Source: an uncultured Comamonadaceae bacterium (lineage in GTDB: Bacteria; Pseudomonadota; Gammaproteobacteria; Burkholderiales; Burkholderiaceae). Taken from it: a stretch of 64,000 bases of DNA. The translations under genes and the position numbers were made by a program. Every line of letters begins with the position of its first letter. Within the stretch, counting starts at the first letter, position 1. Below, piece by piece: positions 25,044 through 34,269 of this stretch. Location of the stretch: the NCBI GenBank assembly GCA_946482595.1, contig CAMLSD010000003.1, forward strand, positions 22,745 to 86,744, given 5' to 3'. The notes below the pieces were generated by a model. It made no database searches. It was not told the DNA's origin and saw only the letters and a list, made by a program, of their open reading frames with translations.

Positions 25044-26296
25044 TGCGTCCACCGGCCGTTGGCGCACCGCGCGAGACCCGAGCCTCCCTGGGCCTGGCCT
25101 GGGCCTGGAGCGCGCTGCTGATGGCAGGTTGCGCAACGGCACCGGCCCCCGCACCGCAGGCACCCGCGGCGCCGCCTGCACCGGCCCCTGCCCGGGTGGC
25201 CGCTGCACCGGCGCCGGCACCCGCCGCGGCCGCTGCACCGGCCGTGCCGGTGATCGACACCGAAGCCGGTCGCCTCGTTCCGGTCGCCTGGGACGACGTG
25301 CCTGACTTCGACGTCGATCCGCTGGACGACGTGGGCAAGGCATTCCGGCTCAGCTGCCCCTACCTGAACCGCACGCCCAGCTGGAAACCGGTGTGTGACG
25401 AGGTGGCGCGGCTGGCACCCACCGACGCGGCTGGCCTGCGCGCCTTGCTGAAGACATTGCAGCCCTACCGGCTCGAAGGCGACGGTGGCGAAACCCAGGG
25501 CCCGATCACTGGCTACTACGAGCCCGTGCTGCGGGGGTCACGCGTGGCGCGCAACCCCTATTTCCACCCGCTGTATTCGCGGCCTGTCGACCTGGTGGCG
25601 CTCGACGCACGCGGCCAGAAGGAAAAGGGCATCACCCGCGGCCGTCGGGCCGGCTCACAGGTGGTGCCGTACTGGTCTCGCGGGCAGATGCGCACAGCCG
25701 AGGGCCTGCGTTCGATGAGCGGGCGCGAGATCGTCTGGGTCGACGACCCGATGGACGTGATCCTGATCGAAGTGCAGGGCTCCGGGCGGGTGGCCCTGCC
25801 GGACGGCAAGGCGATCCGCCTGAGCTTTGCCGACCACAACGGCCACCCCTACCGTCCGCTGAGCAACTGGTTCAAGGAGACGGGAGAGCTCAGTTCTCCG
25901 ACCATGCTGCAGATCCGGCAATGGGCACGCCGCACACCGCCCGAGCGGGTCAAGCAGATGCTCGACAGCAATCCGCAGGTGGTGTTCTTCCGCTGGGAAA
26001 ACGTGCCCGACGTGACGCTGGGGCCGCGCGGTGCGGCGGGCGCGCCCCTGGTGCCGATGCGCTCGATCGCCGTGGACCCGAAGGCGGTGCCGCTGGCCGC
26101 GCCGATGTACGTCGAGTTCCAGTCGCCGCTGTCGAGTGTGGTGAACCGCCGCGTGGTGTTCGGTCACGACACGGGCGGTGCGATCAAGGGGCCGGTGCGG
26201 GCAGACTTCTTCTGGGGGTTCGGCACCCAGGCCGGCGAGATCGCGGCCAGGACACGCCAGAACGGTCGACTCTGGGTGTTCCTGCCCAAGCCTTGA
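25040..26296 (+). CDS. mltA: MltA membrane-bound lytic murein transglycosylase A
   Basis: A 418-residue lipoprotein with lipobox LMAGC (Cys31) and a Pro/Ala-rich spacer to about residue 70. The MltA domain starts around GPITGYYEPVLRGSRV, and the terminal 3D domain has MRSIAVDPKAVPLAAPMYVE and GHDTGGAIKGPVRADFFWGFG. The Asp residues of the latter include the catalytic acid. It cleaves peptidoglycan glycan strands to anhydromuramyl products in the periplasm. It is coupled to the OmpA-like gene by a 4-base overlap. An inverted repeat (26302-26308 / 26313-26319) follows the stop without a T-run, between it and the convergent kinase gene. Confidence 0.94.
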   Translation: MMRPPAVGAPRETRASLGLAWAWSALLMAGCATAPAPAPQAPAAPPAPAPARVAAAPAPAPAAAAAPAVPVIDTEAGRLVPVAWDDVPDFDVDPLDDVGKAFRLSCPYLNRTPSWKPVCDEVARLAPTDAAGLRALLKTLQPYRLEGDGGETQGPITGYYEPVLRGSRVARNPYFHPLYSRPVDLVALDARGQKEKGITRGRRAGSQVVPYWSRGQMRTAEGLRSMSGREIVWVDDPMDVILIEVQGSGRVALPDGKAIRLSFADHNGHPYRPLSNWFKETGELSSPTMLQIRQWARRTPPERVKQMLDSNPQVVFFRWENVPDVTLGPRGAAGAPLVPMRSIAVDPKAVPLAAPMYVEFQSPLSSVVNRRVVFGHDTGGAIKGPVRADFFWGFGTQAGEIAARTRQNGRLWVFLPKP

Positions 26297-26365
26297 GGCG
26301 CCGGCCCGTCCGCGGGCCGCGTTCGGATTGCGGCGGCCTGGCGGCAGCGCAGCCTGCAGGCGGGC

Positions 26366-28690
26366 TCAGGCGCTCGCCGCCTGGAAGCGCGCGACCACGA
26401 CGCGGCACTCGATGCCGCGGGGCTGCAGTTCACGCCACTCGACCTCGCCGCCCAACTGCTTGACCCGCTTGCGGATGCCACCCAGACCCAGCCCGTGCGA
26501 CCACTCCTGCGGGTTGCGGCCGACCCCGTTGTCGCGCACGTACAGCTCGAGCCGCCCTTGTTGCAGCGTCAGCGACACGTCCACGCGTGTGGCCCGTGAA
26601 TGGGCGATCGCATTGTTCGCCAGCTCTCGCAGCACCCGCGTGAGGGCCGACCATTCGACGACGCCCAGTTGCACGTTGCGGTCGAAATGCAGGGTCCAGC
26701 CCAGTTCGCATTCGGCCAGGTTCAACCGGTGCGACAGGTCGGATTTCCATTCGGCGGCGGCGTCCGACAGGTGATGGTTCTGCGCGGCCAGGCCGCGGGT
26801 GAGCGTCTTCAGGTCCTGCAGCGTGTGACGCACGTAGTCTTCCATCTCCGGCGACTGCGACTTGTACATCATCGTGAGCAGCCGCGCGCCGATGTCATCG
26901 TGCAGGTCCTGGGCCAGGCGCGTGCGCTCCTCGGAGCGGCCCTGCTCGACCGCCTTGTCGAAGGCCACGGCGCGGCGCAACTGCTCGAAGATGCGGTCGG
27001 TCAGCCGGGCATCCTCGGCGGTGAACAGCCGCCTGCCGCGGTGAGCGAAGCGGATCACGATCGACCCCATGAACGGCGTGTGGGCGTTCGGATTGATCAT
27101 GTTGGGTACCGGCACCACGAGGGTGGAGCCATCGGACACCACGCGTGAATGCGCGGTGAGCTGGTCGACCACCAGGATCTCCAGCGGCTCGAACAGCTCG
27201 CGCAGCAGGCGGGTCAGCAGCACCGGCGTCTTTTCGGGGCGAGCCTCGACTTCACGGGCGATCTTGTAGAGGTGCTCGAACATCCGCTCGGTGGTGACCA
27301 CGCTCGTGCCCATCACGCGATCGAGCAGCCACTGGCGCGCACCGACGTACAAGCCCAGCGACACGAACAGCGCAAGCGTCACCGAGGTGATCTGGCCGAG
27401 CGAAAACGCCGAGACGAACAGCAGGTCGAGCGAGGTCGCCACCGTCGTGATGGCCGCCAGCAGCGAGAACTCGCGCAGGATCTGCTGTGATTTCGACAGG
27501 AACGGGATCAGCAGCAGCAGCGATGCAAAAAACACGTACCAGATCATCGACCCGATGGTCGAGATGCCCTGCTGTATGCCGTGCTGCCCGTCGGACGCTG
27601 CCACGGCAGCACTTAGCAGCACCCAGGTGCCCACGGTGATCGCCCCGAAGCGACGCAGCACGAGCGAGAAGGGATGCGGCTGGAGCCGGTTCGACCAGGT
27701 CAGCACCACGATGACCGAGGCGCCCAGCAGCGTGCTGGCGATCTGGGTCACCCACCACGCATGCGGCAGCGCCTGCAGGGCCAGCAGCGTGGCCACCACC
27801 AGCGCGAAGGCCCAGCCAGCGGCGCCGATCAGTCGGTCGTGCGGAACGCGGCGCGGGTGGCTCGCCGTGGCCTGCACGATCGCCGCCGCGGTGAACAGGT
27901 CGAAAGCCTGGCGCAGGTGCAGGTCCCAGACCACCAGGCTGCTCGACCAGCCGAAGTCGGCGGTCGATTCGATGGCAATGAAGATGAGGTTGCCCGCCTG
28001 GCACCAGGCCATCACGGCATAGGTGAGGTTGCGCCAGCCCGGTCGCGCCATCAGGACCGACATCGACACCGCGTGCACCACCAGCGCCAGCGCGCACAAC
28101 ACCCAGAACACCAGCCCCAGCCCGGCGAAGCCGCGGTGGTGGGGTTGCAGCGAGATCTCGCTGCCGTCGGCAAAGCGCAGGTGCAGCCTGGCCGAGTGCA
28201 GCGCATCAGCCACCTGCGCATTGAGCTGCAGGTAGCGCTCGCGCTGCACGTCGTCGATCAGCCAGCGGGCCGAGCGGTCCAGCAGCAGGGGCTCCACCCG
28301 CACCGGCGTGGTCTGTCCGTCGGCCAGCACCTCCACCAGCACCTTGCCCTGGGCGGGCAGCAGCTCACGCAGGTGCGTCTGACTGAGTTCGATCTGCCCG
28401 GTGGGCGTGCTGCGCCACGTGGATCCGAGGTAGGGCTGCTGCGACAGCCAGAACGCCAGCCAGAACAGCCCCACGCAGGCCACCAGCACGCTGCCGACCA
28501 GCACACGCAAGCGCCAGCCCAGCCAGCGGTTGGCGGCCGGCTTCTGGCCGAGCGTGCGGTTGAAGGCATTCCATTGCCCGGTGCTCAGCAAGGCATCTTG
28601 ACCCCCAGGGGCCTGATGGCCGGGGAGCGAGGAGTCCTGGAAGGATGGCGGGTGCGAAGGCATGCGCTGGTGCCCGTCGGTTCGGCTCAC
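26366..28690 (-). CDS. Sensor histidine kinase, NarX-like catalytic core with 7TM-type sensor
   Basis: A 774-residue membrane kinase. One membrane segment (~residues 58-84) precedes a periplasmic region of ~120 residues. A run of six or seven hydrophobic segments (~195-420) follows, an arrangement resembling 7TMR-DISM receptors, then a cytoplasmic GAF-like part. The HisKA_3 box ERTRLAQDLHDDIGARLL has phospho-acceptor His597. The ATPase domain shows ELANNAIAHS (N box) and RDNGVG ... GLGLGGIRKRV (G boxes). HisKA_3 kinases pair with NarL/LuxR-type regulators, and exactly such a gene lies 6 bases upstream in the same operon. The ligand is not evident. The start could be ATG 28690 or 28663. Confidence 0.88.
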   Translation of the reverse strand: MSRTDGHQRMPSHPPSFQDSSLPGHQAPGGQDALLSTGQWNAFNRTLGQKPAANRWLGWRLRVLVGSVLVACVGLFWLAFWLSQQPYLGSTWRSTPTGQIELSQTHLRELLPAQGKVLVEVLADGQTTPVRVEPLLLDRSARWLIDDVQRERYLQLNAQVADALHSARLHLRFADGSEISLQPHHRGFAGLGLVFWVLCALALVVHAVSMSVLMARPGWRNLTYAVMAWCQAGNLIFIAIESTADFGWSSSLVVWDLHLRQAFDLFTAAAIVQATASHPRRVPHDRLIGAAGWAFALVVATLLALQALPHAWWVTQIASTLLGASVIVVLTWSNRLQPHPFSLVLRRFGAITVGTWVLLSAAVAASDGQHGIQQGISTIGSMIWYVFFASLLLLIPFLSKSQQILREFSLLAAITTVATSLDLLFVSAFSLGQITSVTLALFVSLGLYVGARQWLLDRVMGTSVVTTERMFEHLYKIAREVEARPEKTPVLLTRLLRELFEPLEILVVDQLTAHSRVVSDGSTLVVPVPNMINPNAHTPFMGSIVIRFAHRGRRLFTAEDARLTDRIFEQLRRAVAFDKAVEQGRSEERTRLAQDLHDDIGARLLTMMYKSQSPEMEDYVRHTLQDLKTLTRGLAAQNHHLSDAAAEWKSDLSHRLNLAECELGWTLHFDRNVQLGVVEWSALTRVLRELANNAIAHSRATRVDVSLTLQQGRLELYVRDNGVGRNPQEWSHGLGLGGIRKRVKQLGGEVEWRELQPRGIECRVVVARFQAASA

Positions 28691-28696
28691 CGGGCG

Positions 28697-29464
28697 TCAG
28701 ACCAGCCCCTGCTTGCTGGCCAGCACGGCTGCCTCGGCGCGGCTGGACACGTTCAGCTTCTTGTAGATCGACTTGATGTGGTCGTTCACCGTGAACCACT
28801 TGATGCCCATGAGGCTCGCGATTTCCTTGATCGTGAAGCCCTTGCTCAGGTAGGTGAGCACCTCGTTTTCGCGTGGGGTCAGGCGCTCATAGTCGAGCTT
28901 GTCGGCCGGGTCCATCGGGATGGGCCGATGGTTCGAGGCAGGTGGGGGCGGCGGGGCGGCCGGGGTTTCGGCGGGCGTGAAGCCGGAGTCGCTGTAGCGG
29001 TTGCCGCCGTAGTCGCCATGCCGGAAGTGCGTCAGCAGCCGCCGGGCGATGGCCGGCGACAGGGGGGGCTGCCCACGGACGATCTTCTGGAGTTCCTCGA
29101 CGAGCACCTCGAAGCGGTCTTCCTTCAGCAGATAGCCATCGGCGCCGCATTGCAGCGCCGGAAACAGATGATCATCGTCGGAGTACAGCGTGGTGACGAC
29201 CTTGGTGGCCGGGTACTGGGTCAGCTGGCCCAGCAGCTCGAGCCCGTTGCCATCGGGCAGTTCAAGGTCCAGCAGCATGAGCTTGAACGGGTCGGCCCCC
29301 GCCTGCACAGGCTGACCGGGGCGAAATCCGATGTGGCGGCGCGCCGTTTCAAGGTCGCCCGCTTCGGTGATGGAAATGGAATCGCTGAAGCTGTCGCGGA
29401 CCACGCGGCACAGGAATGCGCGCGCGACCGGGTTGTCTTCGACGATCAGCACTTTGACGGCCAT
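28697..29464 (-). CDS. NarL/FixJ-type response regulator
   Basis: A 255-residue regulator. The receiver domain begins MAVKVLIVEDNPVARAF, with the acidic pocket at E9/D10 and phospho-acceptor Asp66 in LMLLDLELPDGNG. About ten extra residues (RPGQPVQAGADP) precede that strand, compared with typical receivers. A Pro-rich linker (~155-175) leads to a LuxR-type helix-turn-helix (LTPRENEVLTYLSKGFTIKEIASLMGI ... TVNDHIKSIYKKL). Tandem with the HisKA_3 kinase just downstream. ATG 29464 is chosen because the frame's upstream extension has no receiver homology. Target genes are unknown. Confidence 0.92.
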   Translation of the reverse strand: MAVKVLIVEDNPVARAFLCRVVRDSFSDSISITEAGDLETARRHIGFRPGQPVQAGADPFKLMLLDLELPDGNGLELLGQLTQYPATKVVTTLYSDDDHLFPALQCGADGYLLKEDRFEVLVEELQKIVRGQPPLSPAIARRLLTHFRHGDYGGNRYSDSGFTPAETPAAPPPPPASNHRPIPMDPADKLDYERLTPRENEVLTYLSKGFTIKEIASLMGIKWFTVNDHIKSIYKKLNVSSRAEAAVLASKQGLV

Positions 29465-29575
29465 AAGGTGTGTGCCCTTCTGCAACACACGCAATGGTAG
29501 CTCAGGGGGGCGCACCTCCCGACCCCCCATTGCGGTGGCGGTGCGCCGCCGGTGGCACACCGCCGCGCTGGCGCC

Positions 29576-30553
29576 TCATTCGTTGACGAGCACCAGCTTG
29601 CCCCGGACCTGGCGGGCGGCCATCTGCGCAAAGGCCTGCTTCAGCTCGGCCATGGGCCATTGGCGCTCGATCACCGGCTTGATCCGGCCCTGCGCATACC
29701 AGGCCGCCAGTTCGGCCAGCGCGCGGGCGTTGTTCTGCGGCTCGCGCTTGGCGAACTCGCCCCAGAACACGCCCACCAGCGAGGCGCCCTTGAGCAGGAG
29801 CAGGTTGGCCGGCAGCGAAGGGATGGCGCCTTGCGCAAAACCCACCACCAGGTAGCGCCCGCGCCATGCGATCGAGCGCAGCACCGGCTCGGCCAGATCG
29901 CCGCCCACCGGGTCATAGACCACGTCGGGCCCCTTGCCGTCGGTCAGCGCCTTGATGTCGTCGCGCAGGTTGCCGCGGCTGTAGTTGATCGTCGCGTCAG
30001 CGCCGAGCGAGCGGCACAGTTCGCACTTGTCGTCGGTCGATGCGGCGGCGATCACACGCGCACCGGCCGCCTTGGCAATCTGGATGGCCGCCGTGCCCAC
30101 GCCGCCGGCCGCGCCCAGCACCAGCACGGTTTCGCCCGCCTTGAGCGCCGCCCGGTCGAGCAGCGCATGGTGGGTCGTGCCGTAGGTGCACAGAAAAGCA
30201 GCCGCGTCGGGAAAGGAAAAGGCGCTGGGCAGGGGCATCACCAGCGCGGCCGGCACGACGGCGTGGGTGCCGAAGCCGCCGGTGCCGGCAAATGCGGCCA
30301 CGGCATCGCCCGGCTTCAGGTGCGACACCCCGGTCCCCACTGCCTCGACCACGCCGGAGAACTCGGCGCCGGGCACGAATGGCAGCGGCGGCTTGATCTG
30401 GTACTTGTTCTGGACGATGAGCAGGTCGGGGAAGTTCAGGCTCGCCGCCCGGATGCTCACACGCAACTCGCCCGCGCCGGGCTCGGGGGTGGGAACCTCG
30501 CGCCAGGTCAGGGCATCGGGGCCGACGGGGTTGTCGCAGATCCAGGCATGCAC
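29576..30553 (-). CDS. Zinc-independent quinone oxidoreductase (MDR superfamily)
   Basis: A 325-residue NADPH:quinone reductase-like enzyme. It has the GroES-like N-terminal domain (PFVPGAEFSGVVEAVG) and a Rossmann fold with VLVLGAAGGVGTAAIQIAKAAGA, the A-x-x-G-x-x-G NADPH-binding motif. YDPVGGDL and a C-terminal GRIKPVIERQWPMAE follow, as in the QOR2/YhdH-like branch. The zinc-ligand cysteines of alcohol dehydrogenases are absent. The true substrate cannot be told from sequence. Ribosome site AAAGGAG precedes the ATG at 30553. The gene stands alone, divergent from surE. Confidence 0.9.
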   Translation of the reverse strand: MHAWICDNPVGPDALTWREVPTPEPGAGELRVSIRAASLNFPDLLIVQNKYQIKPPLPFVPGAEFSGVVEAVGTGVSHLKPGDAVAAFAGTGGFGTHAVVPAALVMPLPSAFSFPDAAAFLCTYGTTHHALLDRAALKAGETVLVLGAAGGVGTAAIQIAKAAGARVIAAASTDDKCELCRSLGADATINYSRGNLRDDIKALTDGKGPDVVYDPVGGDLAEPVLRSIAWRGRYLVVGFAQGAIPSLPANLLLLKGASLVGVFWGEFAKREPQNNARALAELAAWYAQGRIKPVIERQWPMAELKQAFAQMAARQVRGKLVLVNE

Positions 30554-30585
30554 GGTGGTCTCCTTTGCTCTTGTCTGTGGACTTG

Positions 30586-30613
30586 ATCATAAGCAAGGCC
30601 GCCGACACGGTAA
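30586..30613 (-). promoter_or_regulatory. Candidate sigma-70 promoter for the quinone oxidoreductase
   Basis: On the - strand, ttaccg (30613-30608) and tatgat (30591-30586) are spaced by 16 bases, placing a start ~25 bases before the ATG at 30553. The -10 is good; the -35 is moderate. Confidence 0.45.
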
Positions 30614-30646
30614 GTCGCGCATGTGACGACTCAATACAATCTCCGT

Positions 30647-31405
30647 ATGCGCATCCTCATTGCCAACGACGATGGTTATCTGGCGCCTGGCCTGCAGGCA
30701 CTCCATGAGGCCTGCCAGGGCCTGGGCGAACTGGACGTCTTTGCTCCGGAACAGAATGCCAGCGCCACATCCAATGCGCTGACGCTGAGCCGCCCATTGA
30801 GCGTCTTCACCGCGTCCAGCGGCTACCGGGTCGTCAACGGCACGCCTTCAGACTGCGTGCACGTGGCGCTGACCGGCGTGCTCGAACATCGCCCCGATCT
30901 GGTGGTGTCCGGCATCAACAACGGTGCCAACATGGGTGAAGACACCTTGTACTCCGGCACCGTGGCGGCCGCGATGGAGGGCTACCTGTTCGGCATCCCC
31001 GCCATTGCGTTTTCGCTCACCGACAAAGGCTGGAGCCACCTCGATGCGGCTGCCCGGGTGGCCCGCGAGATCATCCAGCAGGTGATCGCCCGCCCGCCAT
31101 CCCCCAGCCCCTACCTGCTGAGCGTGAACATCCCGAACCGCCCCTACGAGTCGCTGGGCGAGCGCAGGTTGTGTCGGCTGGGCCGGCGCCACGCAAGTGC
31201 CGGGGTGATCCGCCAGGCCAACCCCCGCGGCGAGCCGATCTACTGGATCGGCCCGGCCGGCGATGCCCGCGAGGCAGGTGAGGGGACCGACTTCCATGCG
31301 GTGGCCAACGGACATGTCGCCATCACCCCGCTGCAGTTCGACCTCACCGACCATGCCAGCCTGCCCGGATGGCGCCGCTGGGTGACCGACGGGGCCGGGG
31401 CGTGA
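30647..31405 (+). CDS. surE: SurE 5'/3'-nucleotidase
   Basis: A 252-residue SurE, normal length. It dephosphorylates nucleoside monophosphates and helps stationary-phase survival. Metal ligands are visible: N7-D8-D9 in [13 protein letters not shown], the Ser of ATSNALTL, and Asn in [10 protein letters not shown]. It begins the conserved surE-pcm-nlpD-rpoS cluster. The stop overlaps the pcm GTG (GTGA). No ribosome site precedes ATG 30647, and a tacaat -10-like box (30635-30640) lies only 6 bases before it, so the message may be leaderless. Confidence 0.96.
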   Translation: MRILIANDDGYLAPGLQALHEACQGLGELDVFAPEQNASATSNALTLSRPLSVFTASSGYRVVNGTPSDCVHVALTGVLEHRPDLVVSGINNGANMGEDTLYSGTVAAAMEGYLFGIPAIAFSLTDKGWSHLDAAARVAREIIQQVIARPPSPSPYLLSVNIPNRPYESLGERRLCRLGRRHASAGVIRQANPRGEPIYWIGPAGDAREAGEGTDFHAVANGHVAITPLQFDLTDHASLPGWRRWVTDGAGA

Positions 31406-32223
31406 CCCGCAACCCCGAAAAACCCCGCGCAGGCCGCGGCTTTCCGATCAGCCTGGATCAGCTGGCACCGGCTGCCCGGCGTGCACCGGCGCCTCAGCCG
31501 GCTGTGCTGCGTCCTCAGCGCCCGGTGCATGAAGCCGCGCAGGATCGCCTGCGCGCGACCATGCCTTCCGGGCTGGGCCTGGACTCCGAGCCGGTGCGGC
31601 TGCGCATGACGCACAAGCTGCGCAGCTGGGGTGTGCGCGACGAGGCCGTGCTGGATGCGATGGCGCGCGTGCCGCGGCATCACTTCGTCGACACCGCGCT
31701 GGCCAACCAGGCCTATGAAGACACCAGCCTGCCGATCGGCCTGCAGCAGACGATCTCCAAGCCCTCCGTCGTGGCGCGCATGATCGAGCTGATGCGCGGC
31801 GGGCGAGGGGAGGCGCCACTGGGTCGGGTGCTGGAGATCGGCACGGGCTGCGGCTACCAGGCGGCCGTGCTGGCGCTGCTGGCACGCCAGGTGGTGTCGA
31901 TCGAACGCCTGCGCCCGCTGCACGACAAGGCGCGCGATCACCTCGCGCCGCTGAAACTTGCCAACGTCAGGTTGATCCATGGGGATGGCATGCTCGGGTA
32001 TGCGCCGGGCGCACCGTTCGACGGCATCATCGCCGCGGCTGGCGGCGAGGCCATTCCTCAGGCCTGGATCGAGCAGCTGGCGCCCGGTGGGCGCCTCGTG
32101 GCGCCGACGGTCGGGCCCGGTGGCGGCCAGGTGCTGGTGCTGATCGAACACCGCGACGGCCGGATCATTCGTACCGAACACGAAGCGGTTCACTTTGTCC
32201 CCTTAAAATCCGGCAAGACATGA
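31402..32223 (+). CDS. pcm: Protein-L-isoaspartate O-methyltransferase
   Basis: A 273-residue PCM that methylates isoaspartyl residues in aged proteins to allow their repair. Core motifs are [36 protein letters not shown] and SAM-binding motif [17 protein letters not shown]. It has an N-terminal extension of ~60 residues rich in Ala/Pro/Arg beyond the E. coli enzyme, which seems common in this lineage. The GTG start at 31402 overlaps the surE stop. The 3' end overlaps the next start (ATGA), so surE, pcm and nlpD are translationally chained. Confidence 0.94.
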   Translation: MTRNPEKPRAGRGFPISLDQLAPAARRAPAPQPAVLRPQRPVHEAAQDRLRATMPSGLGLDSEPVRLRMTHKLRSWGVRDEAVLDAMARVPRHHFVDTALANQAYEDTSLPIGLQQTISKPSVVARMIELMRGGRGEAPLGRVLEIGTGCGYQAAVLALLARQVVSIERLRPLHDKARDHLAPLKLANVRLIHGDGMLGYAPGAPFDGIIAAAGGEAIPQAWIEQLAPGGRLVAPTVGPGGGQVLVLIEHRDGRIIRTEHEAVHFVPLKSGKT

Positions 32224-33143
32224 GCACCCTGAAGGATCACATGGATTGCGTCTATGAAGCCCCGTCGCGCTTGCGCACGTTGGCTTGTGTGGCGGTTGCC
32301 CTGCTGCTCGGGGCCTGCGCCTCGTCGAATCATCGCGCGCCGGTCGAAGACCGCAAGGCCGCCGGTACCGGCGTGGCCACGGCCCCTGTCGACGCCGCCA
32401 AACCCCCGCCCGGTGCAGAGAATGCGGGTAAACCGGGGTACTACGTCGTCAAGCCTGGTGACACCCTGATCAGGGTGGGCCTGGAGTCGGGCCAGAACTG
32501 GCGCGACATCATGCGCTGGAACAACATCGACAACCCCAACGTGCTGGAGGTCGGGCAGGTGCTACGGGTCGTGCCACCGGGAACGGACGCCACCACGGTC
32601 GCAACCAGGCCGGTTGCCGGATCGAAGGTCGAGTCGCGCCCGCTCGATGCCAAGCCCCCGGTGGCGGTTGCCACACCGGCCTCAGGGCCGATCGTCGTGA
32701 CGCCTGGCACCGCAGCCTCCGCGCCGGCAGCCTCCAACCCGGCTACCGCTGCGGCGGCGGGCCGTGAGCCCGATGACGACATCAACTGGATGTGGCCGGC
32801 CAACGGCAGCGTGATCGCCGGGTTCGACGATGCGCGCAACAAGGGCCTGGGCATCAACGGCAAGGCGGGCGATCCGGTGTTTGCGGCGGCGGACGGGCGT
32901 GTCGTGTACGCCGGCTCCGGCCTGCGCGGCTATGGCAACCTCGTGATCGTCAAGCACAACAACAGCTATCTGACGGCGTATGCCCACAACCAGACGCTGC
33001 TGGTCAAGGAAGACCAGCCGGTGCGCCGCGGCCAGAAGATCGCCGAGATGGGCTCCACCGATGCAGACCGTGTGAAGCTGCACTTCGAGATCCGCAAGCA
33101 GGGCAAGCCGGTCGACCCGGCTCGCTTCCTGCCCCCCCGCTAG
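32220..33143 (+). CDS. nlpD: NlpD-like LysM/M23 lipoprotein, probable amidase activator
   Basis: A 307-residue lipoprotein with lipobox LLGAC. A LysM domain (~residues 75-125, [18 protein letters not shown] ... EVGQVLRV) binds peptidoglycan, and a C-terminal LytM/M23 domain covers about 185-305. The first zinc-ligand motif of active M23 enzymes (H-x-G-x-D) is lost: the sequence reads [10 protein letters not shown]. The later LHFEIR is kept. This is the degenerate pattern of NlpD/EnvC proteins, which activate cell-division amidases rather than cut peptidoglycan themselves. The gene overlaps pcm by 4 bases and precedes rpoS by 25 bases, the classic arrangement in which an rpoS promoter may lie within nlpD. 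Confidence 0.93.
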   Translation: MSTLKDHMDCVYEAPSRLRTLACVAVALLLGACASSNHRAPVEDRKAAGTGVATAPVDAAKPPPGAENAGKPGYYVVKPGDTLIRVGLESGQNWRDIMRWNNIDNPNVLEVGQVLRVVPPGTDATTVATRPVAGSKVESRPLDAKPPVAVATPASGPIVVTPGTAASAPAASNPATAAAAGREPDDDINWMWPANGSVIAGFDDARNKGLGINGKAGDPVFAAADGRVVYAGSGLRGYGNLVIVKHNNSYLTAYAHNQTLLVKEDQPVRRGQKIAEMGSTDADRVKLHFEIRKQGKPVDPARFLPPR

Positions 33144-33168
33144 GGCGGGCTGCACGAACGAGGCACGC

Positions 33169-34182
33169 ATGTCCAGGAAGCAAGACGAGCCGAATGGACA
33201 TGCCTTGTCGGACCACGGCGCTGAGCCGGTGTTCGATTCCGACGCGGTGGTGCCCGTCAACGATCCTCTCCCCGATGAAGCCGAGGCGCCGGTCAACGGC
33301 GCGGCGCCGCGGGAGTTCGATGCGGGCGAGTCGGAGGTCGGCAACACGCTGCAGACCTACCTGAGGGAGATCCGCCGCACGCCGCTGCTGACGCCCGAGC
33401 AGGAGTTCGCCACCGCCACCCGTGCGCGCGAGGGCGATTTCTCGGCGCGACAGGCGATGATCGAGCACAACCTGCGCCTGGTCGTCAGCATTGCGAAGAA
33501 CTACCTGGGGCGCGGCCTGCCCCTGACCGACCTGATCGAGGAAGGCAATCTGGGCCTGATGCATGCGATCGGCAAGTTCGAACCCGAACGTGGCTTTCGC
33601 TTCTCGACCTACGCGTCCTGGTGGATCCGCCAGAGCATCGAGCGCGCGATCATGCACCAGGCCCGGCTCGTGCGACTGCCGGTCCATGTGGTGCGCGAGC
33701 TGAACCAGGTGCTCAAGATGCGTCGCCAACTGGAGTCGGCACAGAATCAGCGGCTGGACGGCGACAAGTCGGTGCGTGTCGAGGATGTGGCCCATGCACT
33801 GGGCCGTCCGGTGCAGGAGGTGGCCGAGCTGCTCAAGTTCGCCGAGTCGCCGACCTCGCTGGACGCGCCCCTGGAGCGTGACAACAGCGAGTCGATGATC
33901 GACATGGTGGCCGACGACCAGGCGACCGACCCGATGGGCCTCACGCTCAACCACGAGGTCGAGCACCTGCTCAACACCTGGCTGGGCGAACTCAGCGACC
34001 GCGAGCGCGAGGTGCTGACCGGGCGCTACGGCCTGCACGACCGCGAACCCGAGACCCTGGAGGTGCTGGCCGACCGGCTGGGCCTCACCCGTGAGCGCAT
34101 CCGCCAGATCCAGCAGGAGGCGCTGCTCAAGCTCAAGCGCCGCATGATTCGCCAGGGCGTCGACCGCGACTCGATCTTCTGA
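33169..34182 (+). CDS. rpoS: RpoS stationary-phase sigma factor (sigma-38)
   Basis: A 337-residue group 2 sigma factor. Region 1.2 starts [20 protein letters not shown]. Region 2 contains [40 protein letters not shown], and region 4 has [23 protein letters not shown]. An acidic ~50-residue N-terminal extension precedes region 1.2. Presence directly behind surE-pcm-nlpD separates it from RpoD and RpoH. It directs the general stress and stationary-phase response. Confidence 0.96.
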   Translation: MSRKQDEPNGHALSDHGAEPVFDSDAVVPVNDPLPDEAEAPVNGAAPREFDAGESEVGNTLQTYLREIRRTPLLTPEQEFATATRAREGDFSARQAMIEHNLRLVVSIAKNYLGRGLPLTDLIEEGNLGLMHAIGKFEPERGFRFSTYASWWIRQSIERAIMHQARLVRLPVHVVRELNQVLKMRRQLESAQNQRLDGDKSVRVEDVAHALGRPVQEVAELLKFAESPTSLDAPLERDNSESMIDMVADDQATDPMGLTLNHEVEHLLNTWLGELSDREREVLTGRYGLHDREPETLEVLADRLGLTRERIRQIQQEALLKLKRRMIRQGVDRDSIF

Positions 34183-34269
34183 CCCCGGGCGCACGGACGG
34201 TGATCGTTCAGGCGGGGGCGGCCCGGGGGCATGTCAGGCAGCCCTGGTCCGGGACCGATAATCCTGCCC

